This document shows positions 27,369 to 33,798 of a stretch of 43,174 nucleotides of DNA, piece by piece. Each line of letters starts with the position of its first letter. Position 1 is the stretch's first letter. This stretch comes from a virus, in the IMG/VR virus record IMGVR_UViG_3300047444_000168, positions 1 through 43,174 of that record, one strand, 5' to 3'. Below the pieces are notes generated by a model. It was given only the letters and a program-made list of their open reading frames with translations, did not search any database and had not been told where the DNA came from. The position numbers and the translations under genes are program-made.

Positions 27369-27637
27369 TGGCCTTTCTGGCGCGCCTGTTCCCCAGCCGC
27401 TCGTCCTACGTGTCGCCTGAATGGCTGGATGCCTTGGCGAACCGGGGGAGCACGGAGGGGTGGACGGAGGCGCCGCGGATTGACTGGCGGGTGAACACCT
27501 ACAGTGGGCCACGGACGCGCCAGGATGCCCCACAGGAGCCGTTGACGATGGTTTCGACCGCAAGCCCGGATAAGTGTCTGGTCTTCACTGGCGGGGCGGC
27601 TTACAAGCGGGAGGGGGGAGAGTGGACACGGCTATGA
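27365..27637 (+). CDS. Early protein, 90 aa
   Basis: Starts at the first of two adjacent ATGs, overlapping the previous stop, and ends in an ATGA overlap. Trp/Pro-rich, with SPEWLDALANRGSTEGWTEA. No recognised motif. Confidence 0.5.
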   Translation: MMAFLARLFPSRSSYVSPEWLDALANRGSTEGWTEAPRIDWRVNTYSGPRTRQDAPQEPLTMVSTASPDKCLVFTGGAAYKREGGEWTRL

Positions 27638-27888
27638 CGCAGGGCACCCTGAGCTACACGCCGAAGTTTTTGAACCCCACCAGCCTGACGGGGCGGGTGT
27701 ATGCCCTCCTGGACGCGCACCGAGGGCAGTGGGTGGACGGGCGCGAAATCATGCAGGTTGGCGGGTATGCGGGGTGGTCGGCGCGGGTGCGGGATCTGCG
27801 GAAGCTGGGGTATGTCGTGGAGCAGCGGGATTACCGGGTGGAGCGGGACGGGCGGAAGTTCACGGTGACGGAATACAGGTTGATCTGA
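27634..27888 (+). CDS. Winged-helix-like DNA-binding protein, 84 aa
   Basis: TGRVYALLDAHRGQWVDGRE, followed by a helix ARVRDLRKLGYVVEQR and a beta hairpin ending TVTEYRLI, is the pattern of a winged helix: helix, turn, recognition helix, wing. It overlaps the sigma-region-4 gene's ATG. Phage proteins of this type are often Rha/antirepressor-like or replication accessory factors; the exact role is unknown. Confidence 0.6.
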   Translation: MTQGTLSYTPKFLNPTSLTGRVYALLDAHRGQWVDGREIMQVGGYAGWSARVRDLRKLGYVVEQRDYRVERDGRKFTVTEYRLI

Positions 27889-28238
27889 TGGTGCATCACT
27901 TGAATATGGATCACGCGCCGGCCTGCATTGCGGTCACTCGGGAGGTCTTCGGGTGCCAGGAGACCGTCATCCCTCCCGAGATGGCCTTAACTGATGCGAT
28001 GTGGGACGCCATGGACACGTTGTCGGCTCGAGAGGCTATTGCCTTACGTGCTCGGTTTGGCTTCTGGGCCGGTGCAGAGCGGCAGACCTACGCGGTGATT
28101 GGGACGCATTTTGGCGTCACGGGGCCACGGATTGCGCAGATTGTGAATAAGGCGCTGCGGAAGATGCGGCATCCCTCACGGTCGCGGTGTCTGCGGAAGC
28201 TCTTACATCCCGATGGTGTTCCTGAGCCTGTCTGGTAA
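27888..28238 (+). CDS. Sigma70 region 4-only protein (putative transcription regulator)
   Basis: 116 residues. Residues about 35-106 read as sigma70 domain 4: TLSAREAIALRARFGF (44-59) corresponds to region 4.1 and RIAQIVNKALRKMRHPSRSR (81-100) to the region 4.2 recognition helix plus the conserved tail of RpoD. Regions 1-3 are missing, so it cannot be a complete sigma factor. Such a protein could displace or assist host sigma at the -35 position or the RNAP beta flap. It is encoded in the early region, ahead of the late genes. Confidence 0.8.
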   Translation: MVHHLNMDHAPACIAVTREVFGCQETVIPPEMALTDAMWDAMDTLSAREAIALRARFGFWAGAERQTYAVIGTHFGVTGPRIAQIVNKALRKMRHPSRSRCLRKLLHPDGVPEPVW

Positions 28239-28474
28239 AGCTCCGCGCTACGGGAGGAGAGTCCTAGGGCGCTTGGACGTGCCGCCGGTCGCGTGGAGAC
28301 TACCGGCACCTCTTCTCCAACCCTGCTCAGGTGCAACTGATGCAGGTGGTCGCCAGCACGCGCCGGGTCGTGCGGAGAATACCCGGCACCTACATCTTGT
28401 GGCTTGACTCCGCGAGAGCAGAGGCGTAACTTTCCGCTTGACCTGTAACGCAGTTTTCGTTACCGTAACGCACC
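28239..28474 (+). other. Intergenic region with two matching hairpins and GTAACG repeats
   Basis: 236 bp, the largest gap in the early region. Two imperfect ~28-nt repeats form hairpins with GCCGGT/ACCGGC (28284-28307) and GCCGGGT/ACCCGGC (28362-28387), both with 12-nt loops containing GGAGA. At 28445-28470 copies of GTAACG stand in both orientations, including the palindrome CGTTACCGTAACG at 28458-28470, right before the initiator gene. A TTGACC (28438-28443) to TACCGT pair with a 17-bp spacer may be its promoter. A short open frame ends at 28429 (RIPGTYILWLDSARAEA) but lacks a convincing start. Confidence 0.6.
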
Positions 28475-29032
28475 GTGTATAACAAGTTGTTTACCAAGAT
28501 TCTCGACTCCTCGATCTGGTTGGAAGACAACCCCACGCGGATTGTCTGGTTGACGTTCATCGCGGCCATGGACGAGCACGGCTTCTGCTCGTTCGCGTCT
28601 GCCGCCAATGTGGCGCGGCGAGCGGTTGTCACGCTGAAGGAAGCCAAGACAGCGATTGAGAAGTTCGAACGGCCGGATCCTGATTCTGGTGATTCCGATA
28701 ATGAAGGCAGACGTTTAGAGCGTGTCCCTGGTGGCTGGATCGTGCTCAACGCGACGAAGTATCGGGACATGGTGACGCGGGCGATTGTGCAGCAGCAGAC
28801 CCGCGAACGGGTGCGGAAACATCGGGCCGGAAAGGCACGTAACGCACAAAACGTTACAAGCCAAAACAGTAACGCAAACGTAACGCCATCAGAAGCAGTA
28901 TCAGAAGCAGTATCAGTAAATACAGAACAAGCTAATCAGAGAGAACCGAGAAGGCTTGTCGATCCTGAGTTACTGAAGAAGGCTGCGAAGGCGACGAATA
29001 CCGGACGGAGCACCCGTGTGCGCTTTAGGTAA
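28475..29032 (+). CDS. Lambda O-like replication initiator candidate
   Basis: 185 residues from GTG 28475. The N-terminal ~115 residues (KLFTKILDSSIWLEDNPTRI ... WIVLNATKYRDMVTR) match the winged-helix head of phage replisome organisers: an initial helix, WLTFIAAMDEHGF, then recognition of ordered strands. A basic helix (QQQTRERVRKHRAGKAR) and a low-complexity Asn/Ala/Ser/Glu linker follow. That linker is encoded by repeated GTAACG boxes and a 12-bp tandem repeat, like iterons inside lambda O. No ATPase motif, so it would recruit the host helicase. Confidence 0.75.
   Translation: MYNKLFTKILDSSIWLEDNPTRIVWLTFIAAMDEHGFCSFASAANVARRAVVTLKEAKTAIEKFERPDPDSGDSDNEGRRLERVPGGWIVLNATKYRDMVTRAIVQQQTRERVRKHRAGKARNAQNVTSQNSNANVTPSEAVSEAVSVNTEQANQREPRRLVDPELLKKAAKATNTGRSTRVRFR
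28839..28945. other. Candidate replication origin: iterons, tandem repeat and AT-rich stretch
   Basis: Four GTAACG-type boxes in 48 bp: forward at 28839, 28869 and 28880, inverted at 28852. Then ATCAGAAGCAGT twice in tandem at 28888-28911 with a third partial copy, then an AT-rich stretch to about 28945. The same GTAACG box occurs at 28445 and in a palindrome at 28458-28470 ahead of the gene. Arrangement (iterons within the initiator gene, unwinding region next to them) is that of lambdoid origins. Confidence 0.65.
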
Positions 29033-29255
29033 ACAGGACCATCGGGGTCAGTGGCAGCTTGATCCGAACGAGCCGCCGTTCTCGCAGGACGAACTGGAGC
29101 AAGCCTTGCGGATGCGTCGTCTCTCGCTGCCGCTTCCGGGTCGTCCTGATAATTGCCCGCATCGGGTGCTGTGTCCTGACGTGACGACCTGCGTGGAGAA
29201 TATCGCATGGTTTCTCCGCTACTCCCACGCTATCAACGAGATAGAGCCATTATGA
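29016..29255 (+). CDS. Small early protein, 79 aa
   Basis: GTG 29016 overlaps the initiator's last 17 bases. Contains PNEPPFSQDELEQALRMRRL and a Cys-containing segment (DNCPHRVLCPDVTTCVENIA) that could bind metal. Placed where lambda P-like helicase loaders are often found, but it is too small and lacks their motifs. Unknown. Confidence 0.5.
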   Translation: MCALGKQDHRGQWQLDPNEPPFSQDELEQALRMRRLSLPLPGRPDNCPHRVLCPDVTTCVENIAWFLRYSHAINEIEPL

Positions 29256-29286
29256 GTTGCTGCAAGAAGCAGGATGAGGCTCGGGC

Positions 29287-29490
29287 ATGAAGCAGGACAT
29301 GGAACGGCCTATCGGGACCGTGGTGGGCCGGTTCAATCTCTGGAGTGTCGGCCAGCAGGAAGGCGTGTGGATTGATGTGGACATTCCACCTGAGGCATGG
29401 GACCAGTTGGACATGCAGGGCATTTGTGACCGCTATGTGTATCCGGCGGCTCTGTCGCTGATTGTTCGCCTCGTGGAGAAGGCGAAGTGA
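29287..29490 (+). CDS. Small early protein, 67 aa
   Basis: MERPIGTVVGRFNLWSVGQQ and EGVWIDVDIPPEAWDQLD give a small beta-alpha fold. An ATG at 29299 is an alternative start. The stop overlaps the GTG of the nuclease-remnant ORF. Function unknown. Confidence 0.55.
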   Translation: MKQDMERPIGTVVGRFNLWSVGQQEGVWIDVDIPPEAWDQLDMQGICDRYVYPAALSLIVRLVEKAK

Positions 29491-29573
29491 GAAAAGCCGG
29501 TCGCAAGGATTCAACCCAAGCCGCCATTGTGTCGGCGTTGCGGGCCATCGGCTGCGAGGTGCTGGGAGTATGA
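29487..29573 (+). pseudogene. Remnant of a VRR-NUC nuclease N-terminus
   Basis: 28 codons (GTG start) encoding RKAGRKDSTQAAIVSALRAI then GCEVLGV. This aligns with RGRKDNNHDAIKEAFEKNGC then DVLDL inside the next gene, which is the true nuclease start of that protein. The short frame ends in the ATGA overlap of that gene. It looks like the beginning of an older nuclease gene cut off when a zinc-finger version recombined in. Confidence 0.6.
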
Positions 29574-30112
29574 ACGTTGGTCGCCCGCGTCGTATCTGGC
29601 CCTTACAGAAATGTATTGAGTGCCTGACGATGTTCACGCCTCGCAAGGCCGGCCAGCGTTATTGCACGAAGGCTTGCTTTTTTCGGAGATGTGCGCGGCT
29701 TCGGCGCCGAAAGTGTGCGACCTGCGACCTGCCTTACGAGGCTGGCAAGTCTACCCAGATTACGACCTATTGTTCGCGGGCCTGCATGGCTGAAGGGTAT
29801 CGGCACAACATGAAAATGCGGGGGCGCAAGGACAACAATCACGACGCAATCAAGGAAGCGTTTGAGAAAAACGGGTGTGACGTGCTGGACCTATCGGCTA
29901 TGGGGCAGGGAGTGCCCGATCTGTTGGTGCATTACGCTTACGTATGGCATGCCGTGGAGGTCAAAAACCCGAAGACAAGCTATGGTCGCAAAGGGCTAAA
30001 TAAGAACCAGTTAGCTTTACGAGACCGCGTTGGCGGTTCTATTGAAATCGTGAAGACCATCGAGGAGGCATTTGCGATGGTCAAGCGGTGGAGACATGAG
30101 GCGGCAGCATGA
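29570..30112 (+). CDS. VRR-NUC nuclease with N-terminal Cys4 zinc fingers
   Basis: 180 residues from ATG 29570. Residues 15-36 (CxxC...CxxxC) and 49-72 (CxxC...CxxxC) form two zinc-binding knuckles of the kind seen in HNH and recombination proteins. Residues ~83-175 are a VRR-NUC/PD-(D/E)XK domain: GRKDNNHDAIKEAFE, GVPDLLV with Asp117, and AVEVKNP with Glu130 and Lys132, plus a basic helix with QLALRD. Family members act as structure-specific nucleases, in phages often Holliday-junction resolvases. Located after the initiator gene. Confidence 0.8.
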   Translation: MNVGRPRRIWPLQKCIECLTMFTPRKAGQRYCTKACFFRRCARLRRRKCATCDLPYEAGKSTQITTYCSRACMAEGYRHNMKMRGRKDNNHDAIKEAFEKNGCDVLDLSAMGQGVPDLLVHYAYVWHAVEVKNPKTSYGRKGLNKNQLALRDRVGGSIEIVKTIEEAFAMVKRWRHEAAA

Positions 30113-30186
30113 AGCGGCGGGCGTGGTTTCCGGTGGTCTCGAGCGTCGATGAGGCGCTGGCGCTGTTTGGAGTCAAGCATGGCTGA
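30109..30186 (+). CDS. Mini-ORF, 25 aa
   Basis: ATGA overlaps with both the nuclease and the next gene, so translation coupling is likely. RRAWFPVVSSVDEALALFGV resembles the short helical tails seen after nuclease genes. Possibly a real peptide, or just a linker. Confidence 0.35.
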   Translation: MKRRAWFPVVSSVDEALALFGVKHG

Positions 30187-30460
30187 GACCTACCGGGACG
30201 GCGTGCAGATGGAGCGGTGCCTGTTCTGCGGGCAGGCCGTGCGGGCGACTGACGGGGCGCCGGTCGTGGTGGTGTTAGCCTCTGACCTTGAGCAGATTCT
30301 CAGGTTGCGCGTGACGGGTGGGATAGCCGACGAGGACGTGTGTCTGCGATTACTCAATGCCTTGGGTCTCAATGCCACGCAACTCGTGCGTCGGGCACAA
30401 GCCGAAGCCATTGCCGCGCATGTCCGCACCGACCGATCAGGGCTGTTGATTGAGGAGTAA
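30179..30460 (+). CDS. Small early protein with CxxC, 93 aa
   Basis: MAETYRDGVQMERCLFCGQA opens with a CxxC motif at 14-17; the remainder is helical and Ala/Leu-rich (GIADEDVCLRLLNALGLNAT). No partner Cys pair is seen, so a full zinc finger is not certain. Start chosen at ATG 30179, overlapping the preceding stop. Confidence 0.55.
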   Translation: MAETYRDGVQMERCLFCGQAVRATDGAPVVVVLASDLEQILRLRVTGGIADEDVCLRLLNALGLNATQLVRRAQAEAIAAHVRTDRSGLLIEE

Positions 30461-30464
30461 TTCG

Positions 30465-31088
30465 ATGCCGAGGACATCCGCCCCGCTTACCGTGGAAAGA
30501 GGCTTAGTGTTCACGGTAGCGATTGATGCGGATCTGCCCTACATCATCGACTTGGAGCACAAGAACAAGGAATCGTTGGGCTTTCTGCCGTCGATGGCGA
30601 TTCAGCAGCGGATCTCCCGCGGTCGGGTGTTTATTGGCCGTCTCAATGGCGCACCGTTCGGCTATCTGCTGTTCGATTACCGGGATGGCGTCGTGAACGT
30701 GCTGCAAGCCTGTATTCAATACGATGCGCGTCGGGCGCTCTATGGGGCTGCGCTGTATGGATGGGCGCTGAATCAATGGCAGGCACCACGGGTGCGGCTG
30801 AAGTGCGCGGCGGATTTAGAAAGCAATCTCTTCTGGCGAAGCCTTGGACTGATCTGCGTTGGGGTGAAGGATGGCGGGAGTCGGCGCAAGCGAAAGATCA
30901 ACATCTGGAATCACTTTCTGAAGGCCAACGTGATGCTCTTTCAGCCAGCCGATCTGGTGGTGGCGCCTTCGTTTCAGCGACGTGAAGATTGCCACGATAC
31001 CGAGACTGGTTTTCTGCTTTCGGCTCCTGCCGGGTTCGATGATCTTGGAAGTCTCGGCAAGTTGGCGTGGTCAAATAGGAAATCGTGA
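30465..31088 (+). CDS. GNAT-like acetyltransferase
   Basis: 207 residues from ATG 30465 with GAGGAG 7 nt upstream, the clearest ribosome site in the region. LVFTVAIDADLPYIIDLEHK is the usual first strand-helix; VFIGRLNGAPFGYLLFDYRD and VVNVLQACIQYDARRALYGA look like GNAT strands 2-4 and the acetyl-CoA loop region, ending AADLESNLFWRSLGLICVGV. The R/Q-x-x-G-x-G/A loop is not canonical. Phage GNATs may modify host or phage proteins; the substrate is unknown. Confidence 0.65.
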   Translation: MPRTSAPLTVERGLVFTVAIDADLPYIIDLEHKNKESLGFLPSMAIQQRISRGRVFIGRLNGAPFGYLLFDYRDGVVNVLQACIQYDARRALYGAALYGWALNQWQAPRVRLKCAADLESNLFWRSLGLICVGVKDGGSRRKRKINIWNHFLKANVMLFQPADLVVAPSFQRREDCHDTETGFLLSAPAGFDDLGSLGKLAWSNRKS

Positions 31089-31357
31089 TGTCAATGACTA
31101 CAGGACCGCTCACCGTGGAACCGTCCGTCATCACGCGGGATGGCGATTGGAGTGTCTACGATAGTTCAGATAATTGGGTCGCCAGCTTCAAGTCGGACGC
31201 CGACGCCCGCGCCTTCGTGGCGCTGCCCGCGCTCCAATACTCAGTTAAGCGAGCACTCGAACTACTAGAAGGCGATACCTTTGGCAACGTGCAAGCGGCG
31301 ATAGTTGTTCTTACAGATGCCCTCGCGCAGGCCGACGGCCCCGCCCCCAAGGAGTAG
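31088..31357 (+). CDS. Early protein, 89 aa
   Basis: ATG 31088 overlaps the previous TGA; a GTG three bases earlier is an alternative with AGGAAAT upstream. DGDWSVYDSSDNWVASFKSD followed by helices gives an alpha/beta domain. Unknown. Confidence 0.55.
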   Translation: MSMTTGPLTVEPSVITRDGDWSVYDSSDNWVASFKSDADARAFVALPALQYSVKRALELLEGDTFGNVQAAIVVLTDALAQADGPAPKE

Positions 31358-31412
31358 CGAGATGACCTTTCGCCTTCCTTTCAGGAATCTTTCTGGCGCC
31401 TTATTTTCCCTA

Positions 31413-31447
31413 TTGACATACCTAAACGCTTAGGTAATACTCTCTGT
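31413..31447 (+). promoter_or_regulatory. Leaderless early promoter with palindromic spacer
   Basis: TTGACA at 31413-31418, TAATAC at 31435-31440 (16-bp spacer) or AATACT with 17, ATG at 31448, 7 nt after the -10. The spacer holds ACCTAA-ACGC-TTAGGT, the same operator shape as the two promoters near 24.4-24.6 kb with two symmetric substitutions per half. It starts the accessory gene run to about 34.5 kb. Confidence 0.75.
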
Positions 31448-31699
31448 ATGGTTACCGCAAACAACGTCAACGCCGCCAAGGGGGCCACCATGACTCGCAC
31501 TTTTGATGCAGGACGCAAGGCTCAGGGCTTCACCTCTCAGGCGCATCTGGATGCCTTCTTTGCCAGTTTTGACCATGTTAAGTCCTGCGCCGATTGCCAC
31601 GCCCTCAACGGATACGCCTTACTGGACGACGGGCTGCAACCGACGCAGGGCGAATGCCGCGAGGCTAAGCGGCTACTCGCGATTGAGTGGGCTTTCTAA
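31448..31699 (+). CDS. Accessory early protein, 83 aa
   Basis: ATG 31448 follows the -10 by 7 nt; an internal ATG at 31490 (MTRTFDAGRKAQGFTSQAHL) is an alternative. A CxxC pair with His (VKSCADCHALNG) suggests metal binding. First gene of the leaderless transcript. Confidence 0.6.
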   Translation: MVTANNVNAAKGATMTRTFDAGRKAQGFTSQAHLDAFFASFDHVKSCADCHALNGYALLDDGLQPTQGECREAKRLLAIEWAF

Positions 31700-31828
31700 G
31701 TGGCCCGCAAGAATCCGCATGCGGTCGCGCTTGGCCGGAAGGGTGGCCGCGTCACGAGTGCGGCGAAGGCGGCAGCCGTGCGCCTGAATGGTCTCAAGGG
31801 CGGGCGTCCCAAGAAGGCGACACGTTGA
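31700..31828 (+). CDS. Mini-protein, 42 aa, paralogue of the 24432 gene
   Basis: GTG start directly after the previous stop. GRKGGRVTSAAKAAAVRLNG followed by LKGGRPKK aligns with the 44-residue protein at 24432. Both lie near promoters with the same operator palindrome. The basic, Gly-rich ends suggest nucleic-acid binding. Confidence 0.65.
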   Translation: MARKNPHAVALGRKGGRVTSAAKAAAVRLNGLKGGRPKKATR

Positions 31829-32019
31829 TGACGGCCCATGATCACGGCCATTGCGAGTTATGCGACCAGCTTGAACGCGAAAATGCCGTCGCTATTACGC
31901 ATCTCCGCTCGGTCGTTGAAGCCTTATCCACACAAGAACCGAGATTGGACGTGATTCGCAGCTTGGAGCGTGTCATCAAGAGCTTGGCTTATAGCCAGTC
32001 ACCTGTAGGGGACGTGTGA
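31828..32019 (+). CDS. Small early protein, 63 aa
   Basis: ATG overlaps the stop of the mini-protein gene (TGATG). MTAHDHGHCELCDQLERENA has an HxHxHCxxC cluster that could bind metal. The rest is helical. Unknown. Confidence 0.5.
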   Translation: MTAHDHGHCELCDQLERENAVAITHLRSVVEALSTQEPRLDVIRSLERVIKSLAYSQSPVGDV

Positions 32020-32180
32020 ACCTCTTCAACTTCGGACGGGCGAACCGGCTCGGACTGACCAAGATTGTGGATGATGCGAACTTCGACCATCAGCATGGGT
32101 GGTGGCTGAGTGGCCGACTACTTGGAATGTATATCAGCATCTTTATTCCGTGGTCAGATGGCCACTCGCAGGAGCAGTGA
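32016..32180 (+). CDS. Small membrane-associated protein, 54 aa
   Basis: GTG start overlapping the previous stop. NLFNFGRANRLGLTKIVDDA followed by a short hydrophobic segment (LLGMYISIFIPW). Ends in a TGATG overlap. Unknown. Confidence 0.45.
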   Translation: MNLFNFGRANRLGLTKIVDDANFDHQHGWWLSGRLLGMYISIFIPWSDGHSQEQ

Positions 32181-32344
32181 TGAGAGGGGTCTGCATCTTT
32201 TGTAAATGTGTCGTGCCGATGCGAAAGAGCAGCCATTGCCTCTTGAAGCACACGATCTGGATCAGTGGACGCTTCGAGACGTGCCCTGGCAGCGGCAGTT
32301 ACGGCCAAGAAGTCGCGTCCGACGGCCCCAAGGAGCAGCTATGA
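32180..32344 (+). CDS. Zinc-ribbon-like mini-protein, 54 aa
   Basis: MRGVCIFCKCVVPMRKSSHC contains CxxC near residue 5 and a further Cys/His set ending in CPGSG. Likely a small zinc finger of unknown target. Coupled by overlap on both sides. Confidence 0.5.
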   Translation: MRGVCIFCKCVVPMRKSSHCLLKHTIWISGRFETCPGSGSYGQEVASDGPKEQL

Positions 32345-32478
32345 GCCGACTTCAATTAGCGATCTGGGCGTCTGGGTTCCTTTGTGGCGGCTTGTTTAAT
32401 TACTGCATTATGCGGGCGATTGATCGCATTCGAGCACGCCGTGAGAACCCGCATCCATATATTCGCGGCGGGCACTGA
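32341..32478 (+). CDS. Single-span membrane mini-protein, 45 aa
   Basis: MSRLQLAIWASGFLCGGLFN is one hydrophobic segment, followed by a basic tail (RAIDRIRARRENPHPY). ATGA overlap upstream. Unknown. Confidence 0.5.
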   Translation: MSRLQLAIWASGFLCGGLFNYCIMRAIDRIRARRENPHPYIRGGH

Positions 32479-32493
32479 GAGGACCGACCCTGC

Positions 32494-32577
32494 ATGAGCA
32501 CGCTGTTTAACTTCGGCGGGTGGGTGATCTGCGGCCTCTTGATTCTGATCTGTGTGATAGACATGAAGGTGAGGTAA
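32494..32577 (+). CDS. Single-span membrane mini-protein, 27 aa
   Basis: NFGGWVICGLLILICVIDMK is almost all membrane span. A GAGAGG stretch stands about 10 nt before the ATG. Very short but similar in type to its membrane neighbour. Confidence 0.4.
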   Translation: MSTLFNFGGWVICGLLILICVIDMKVR

Positions 32578-32580
32578 CCG

Positions 32581-32754
32581 ATGACCGCCGCGTCCCGCCC
32601 CCCTGACCAACTAGAGGCCCACGCGGAGCCGCCCGCGAAGCCGCATAAGCGTCCGCAACGCTGTGCGCTGTGCGGAGCGTTCTATCCATTGTTCAAAGAG
32701 AACGAGAACAAGGTGACGTGTAAACACTGCGGCATCGAATGGTTTCGATCATGA
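32581..32754 (+). CDS. Zinc-ribbon protein, 57 aa
   Basis: Residues ~28-31 (CALC) and ~48-51 (CKHC) form a clear two-knuckle zinc ribbon: RCALCGAFYPLFKENENKVT then CKHCGIEW. The N-terminus (ASRPPDQLE) is coded by a diverged copy of the CCCCTGACGACACC-type repeat seen in neighbouring genes. Ends in an ATGA overlap. Confidence 0.6.
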   Translation: MTAASRPPDQLEAHAEPPAKPHKRPQRCALCGAFYPLFKENENKVTCKHCGIEWFRS

Positions 32755-33347
32755 GCGCGTCCCGCCCCCCTGACGACACCCCGCCGCCATTCGATCAGGC
32801 AGAAGCGGAAGCACTTGTGACCGCCCTTGATGATGTGAAGGCGGGACGCATCCGGCCGCTTGATGAGATTCGTGCGGGCGCGGCCAAGCCCGTCGCCCCT
32901 GACGACACCCCGCCGCACGAGGGGGATCCAGTTGAGTTGGATTATCAGCTTCTCTTGCGGCTAAAACTCGCCGAGGCCGAAGTCACCCGGCTCCGCGAGA
33001 GCGACAAAGTTGTGCCGCCGACCTGCACTTGTTGGCTAGGCAAGCGCGATGCGACTTTCGGCAGTTCCGAAGAACGGTATTATTGCCGGGTTCACGGTGA
33101 TGACACCCCGCATTGGCAACCGATTGAGACGGCTCCGAGGGAACGTTATGTCCTACTCACGGAAGTCACCGAGCCAAGCGCGTCAGACCTGCATCAGCAT
33201 CCAGACTCCCAGCCAATAGCGCGGACCACGGTTGGCCGACTGGCGCATTGGGACGGTGAGTGGCGATGGGAACGCTATGGCATCGGCAACATCTCGACTC
33301 GGCGGTTGACGCACTGGATGCCGCTACCGGAGCCGCCTAATGTCTGA
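32751..33347 (+). CDS. DUF551-like accessory protein
   Basis: 198 residues from ATG 32751. The N-terminus is Pro/Asp-rich with two copies of the PDDTP module (residues ~6-11 and ~45-50). A Cys pair CTCWLG occurs mid-chain. The C-terminal ~75 residues (WQPIETAPRERYVLLTEV ... THWMPLPEPPNV) match DUF551, common in phage accessory regions and of unknown function. It overlaps the next gene by 8 bp. Confidence 0.65.
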   Translation: MSASRPPDDTPPPFDQAEAEALVTALDDVKAGRIRPLDEIRAGAAKPVAPDDTPPHEGDPVELDYQLLLRLKLAEAEVTRLRESDKVVPPTCTCWLGKRDATFGSSEERYYCRVHGDDTPHWQPIETAPRERYVLLTEVTEPSASDLHQHPDSQPIARTTVGRLAHWDGEWRWERYGIGNISTRRLTHWMPLPEPPNV

Positions 33348-33798
33348 CATTGAGCCGTCCGTCGCCCCTGACGACACCCCGAGAGCGAGGCTCTTTGTTT
33401 ACGAGTATTCGGAGTCGGATGGCGACTGTGGTGTTTATTTCCAGCGTTTATTTGCTACACGGGAATTAGCTGAACGTCACGCGAAGCTGTTCGGGTCAGC
33501 GTATGGATCTGTTTCTCAAGTCGAAGTAGAAACCCAACCGTCAACCGCCAAATATCAATATCAGGAGAAGCGAGACGAGCACAAAAGCGACCGTCGCCCC
33601 GCCGTGACGGATATTGGCACGCCAGTCTGGTGTAGTAGCTGCGGGCATCGGTGGGATCGACCGCTGCACGGAGCCGAGTTGTGCGGCGATTGCTGGCGGA
33701 AAGCACAGGACCTTGTGGCGGCTTTAGGATACATGAAAACAGCCCTCGCTAAAGCTGATGCGGAGATCGCTAAATTACGATGTCAAACCCATGACTGA
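33340..33798 (+). CDS. Accessory protein with zinc knuckle, 152 aa
   Basis: MSDIEPSVAPDDTPRARLFV starts with the repeated VAPDDTP module. A middle region has strands (FVYEYSESDGDCGVYFQRLF). WCSSCGHRWDRPLHGAELCG plus a following Cys forms a CxxC...CxxC knuckle, then a helical tail. Unknown function. Confidence 0.6.
   Translation: MSDIEPSVAPDDTPRARLFVYEYSESDGDCGVYFQRLFATRELAERHAKLFGSAYGSVSQVEVETQPSTAKYQYQEKRDEHKSDRRPAVTDIGTPVWCSSCGHRWDRPLHGAELCGDCWRKAQDLVAALGYMKTALAKADAEIAKLRCQTHD

Noticed and set aside
28213-28407. 64-codon plus frame across the hairpin region
   Set aside because: It starts inside the sigma-4 gene, has biased composition and no recognisable fold; another frame looks at least as protein-like, so coding status is unresolved and I did not annotate it.
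29252-29290. 12-codon frame MSCCKKQDEARA
   Set aside because: Too short and without a ribosome site; only the start/stop overlaps favour it.
31358-31412. Possible terminator before the 31.4 kb promoter
   Set aside because: GGCGCC followed by a T-rich run, but the stem is only three base pairs.
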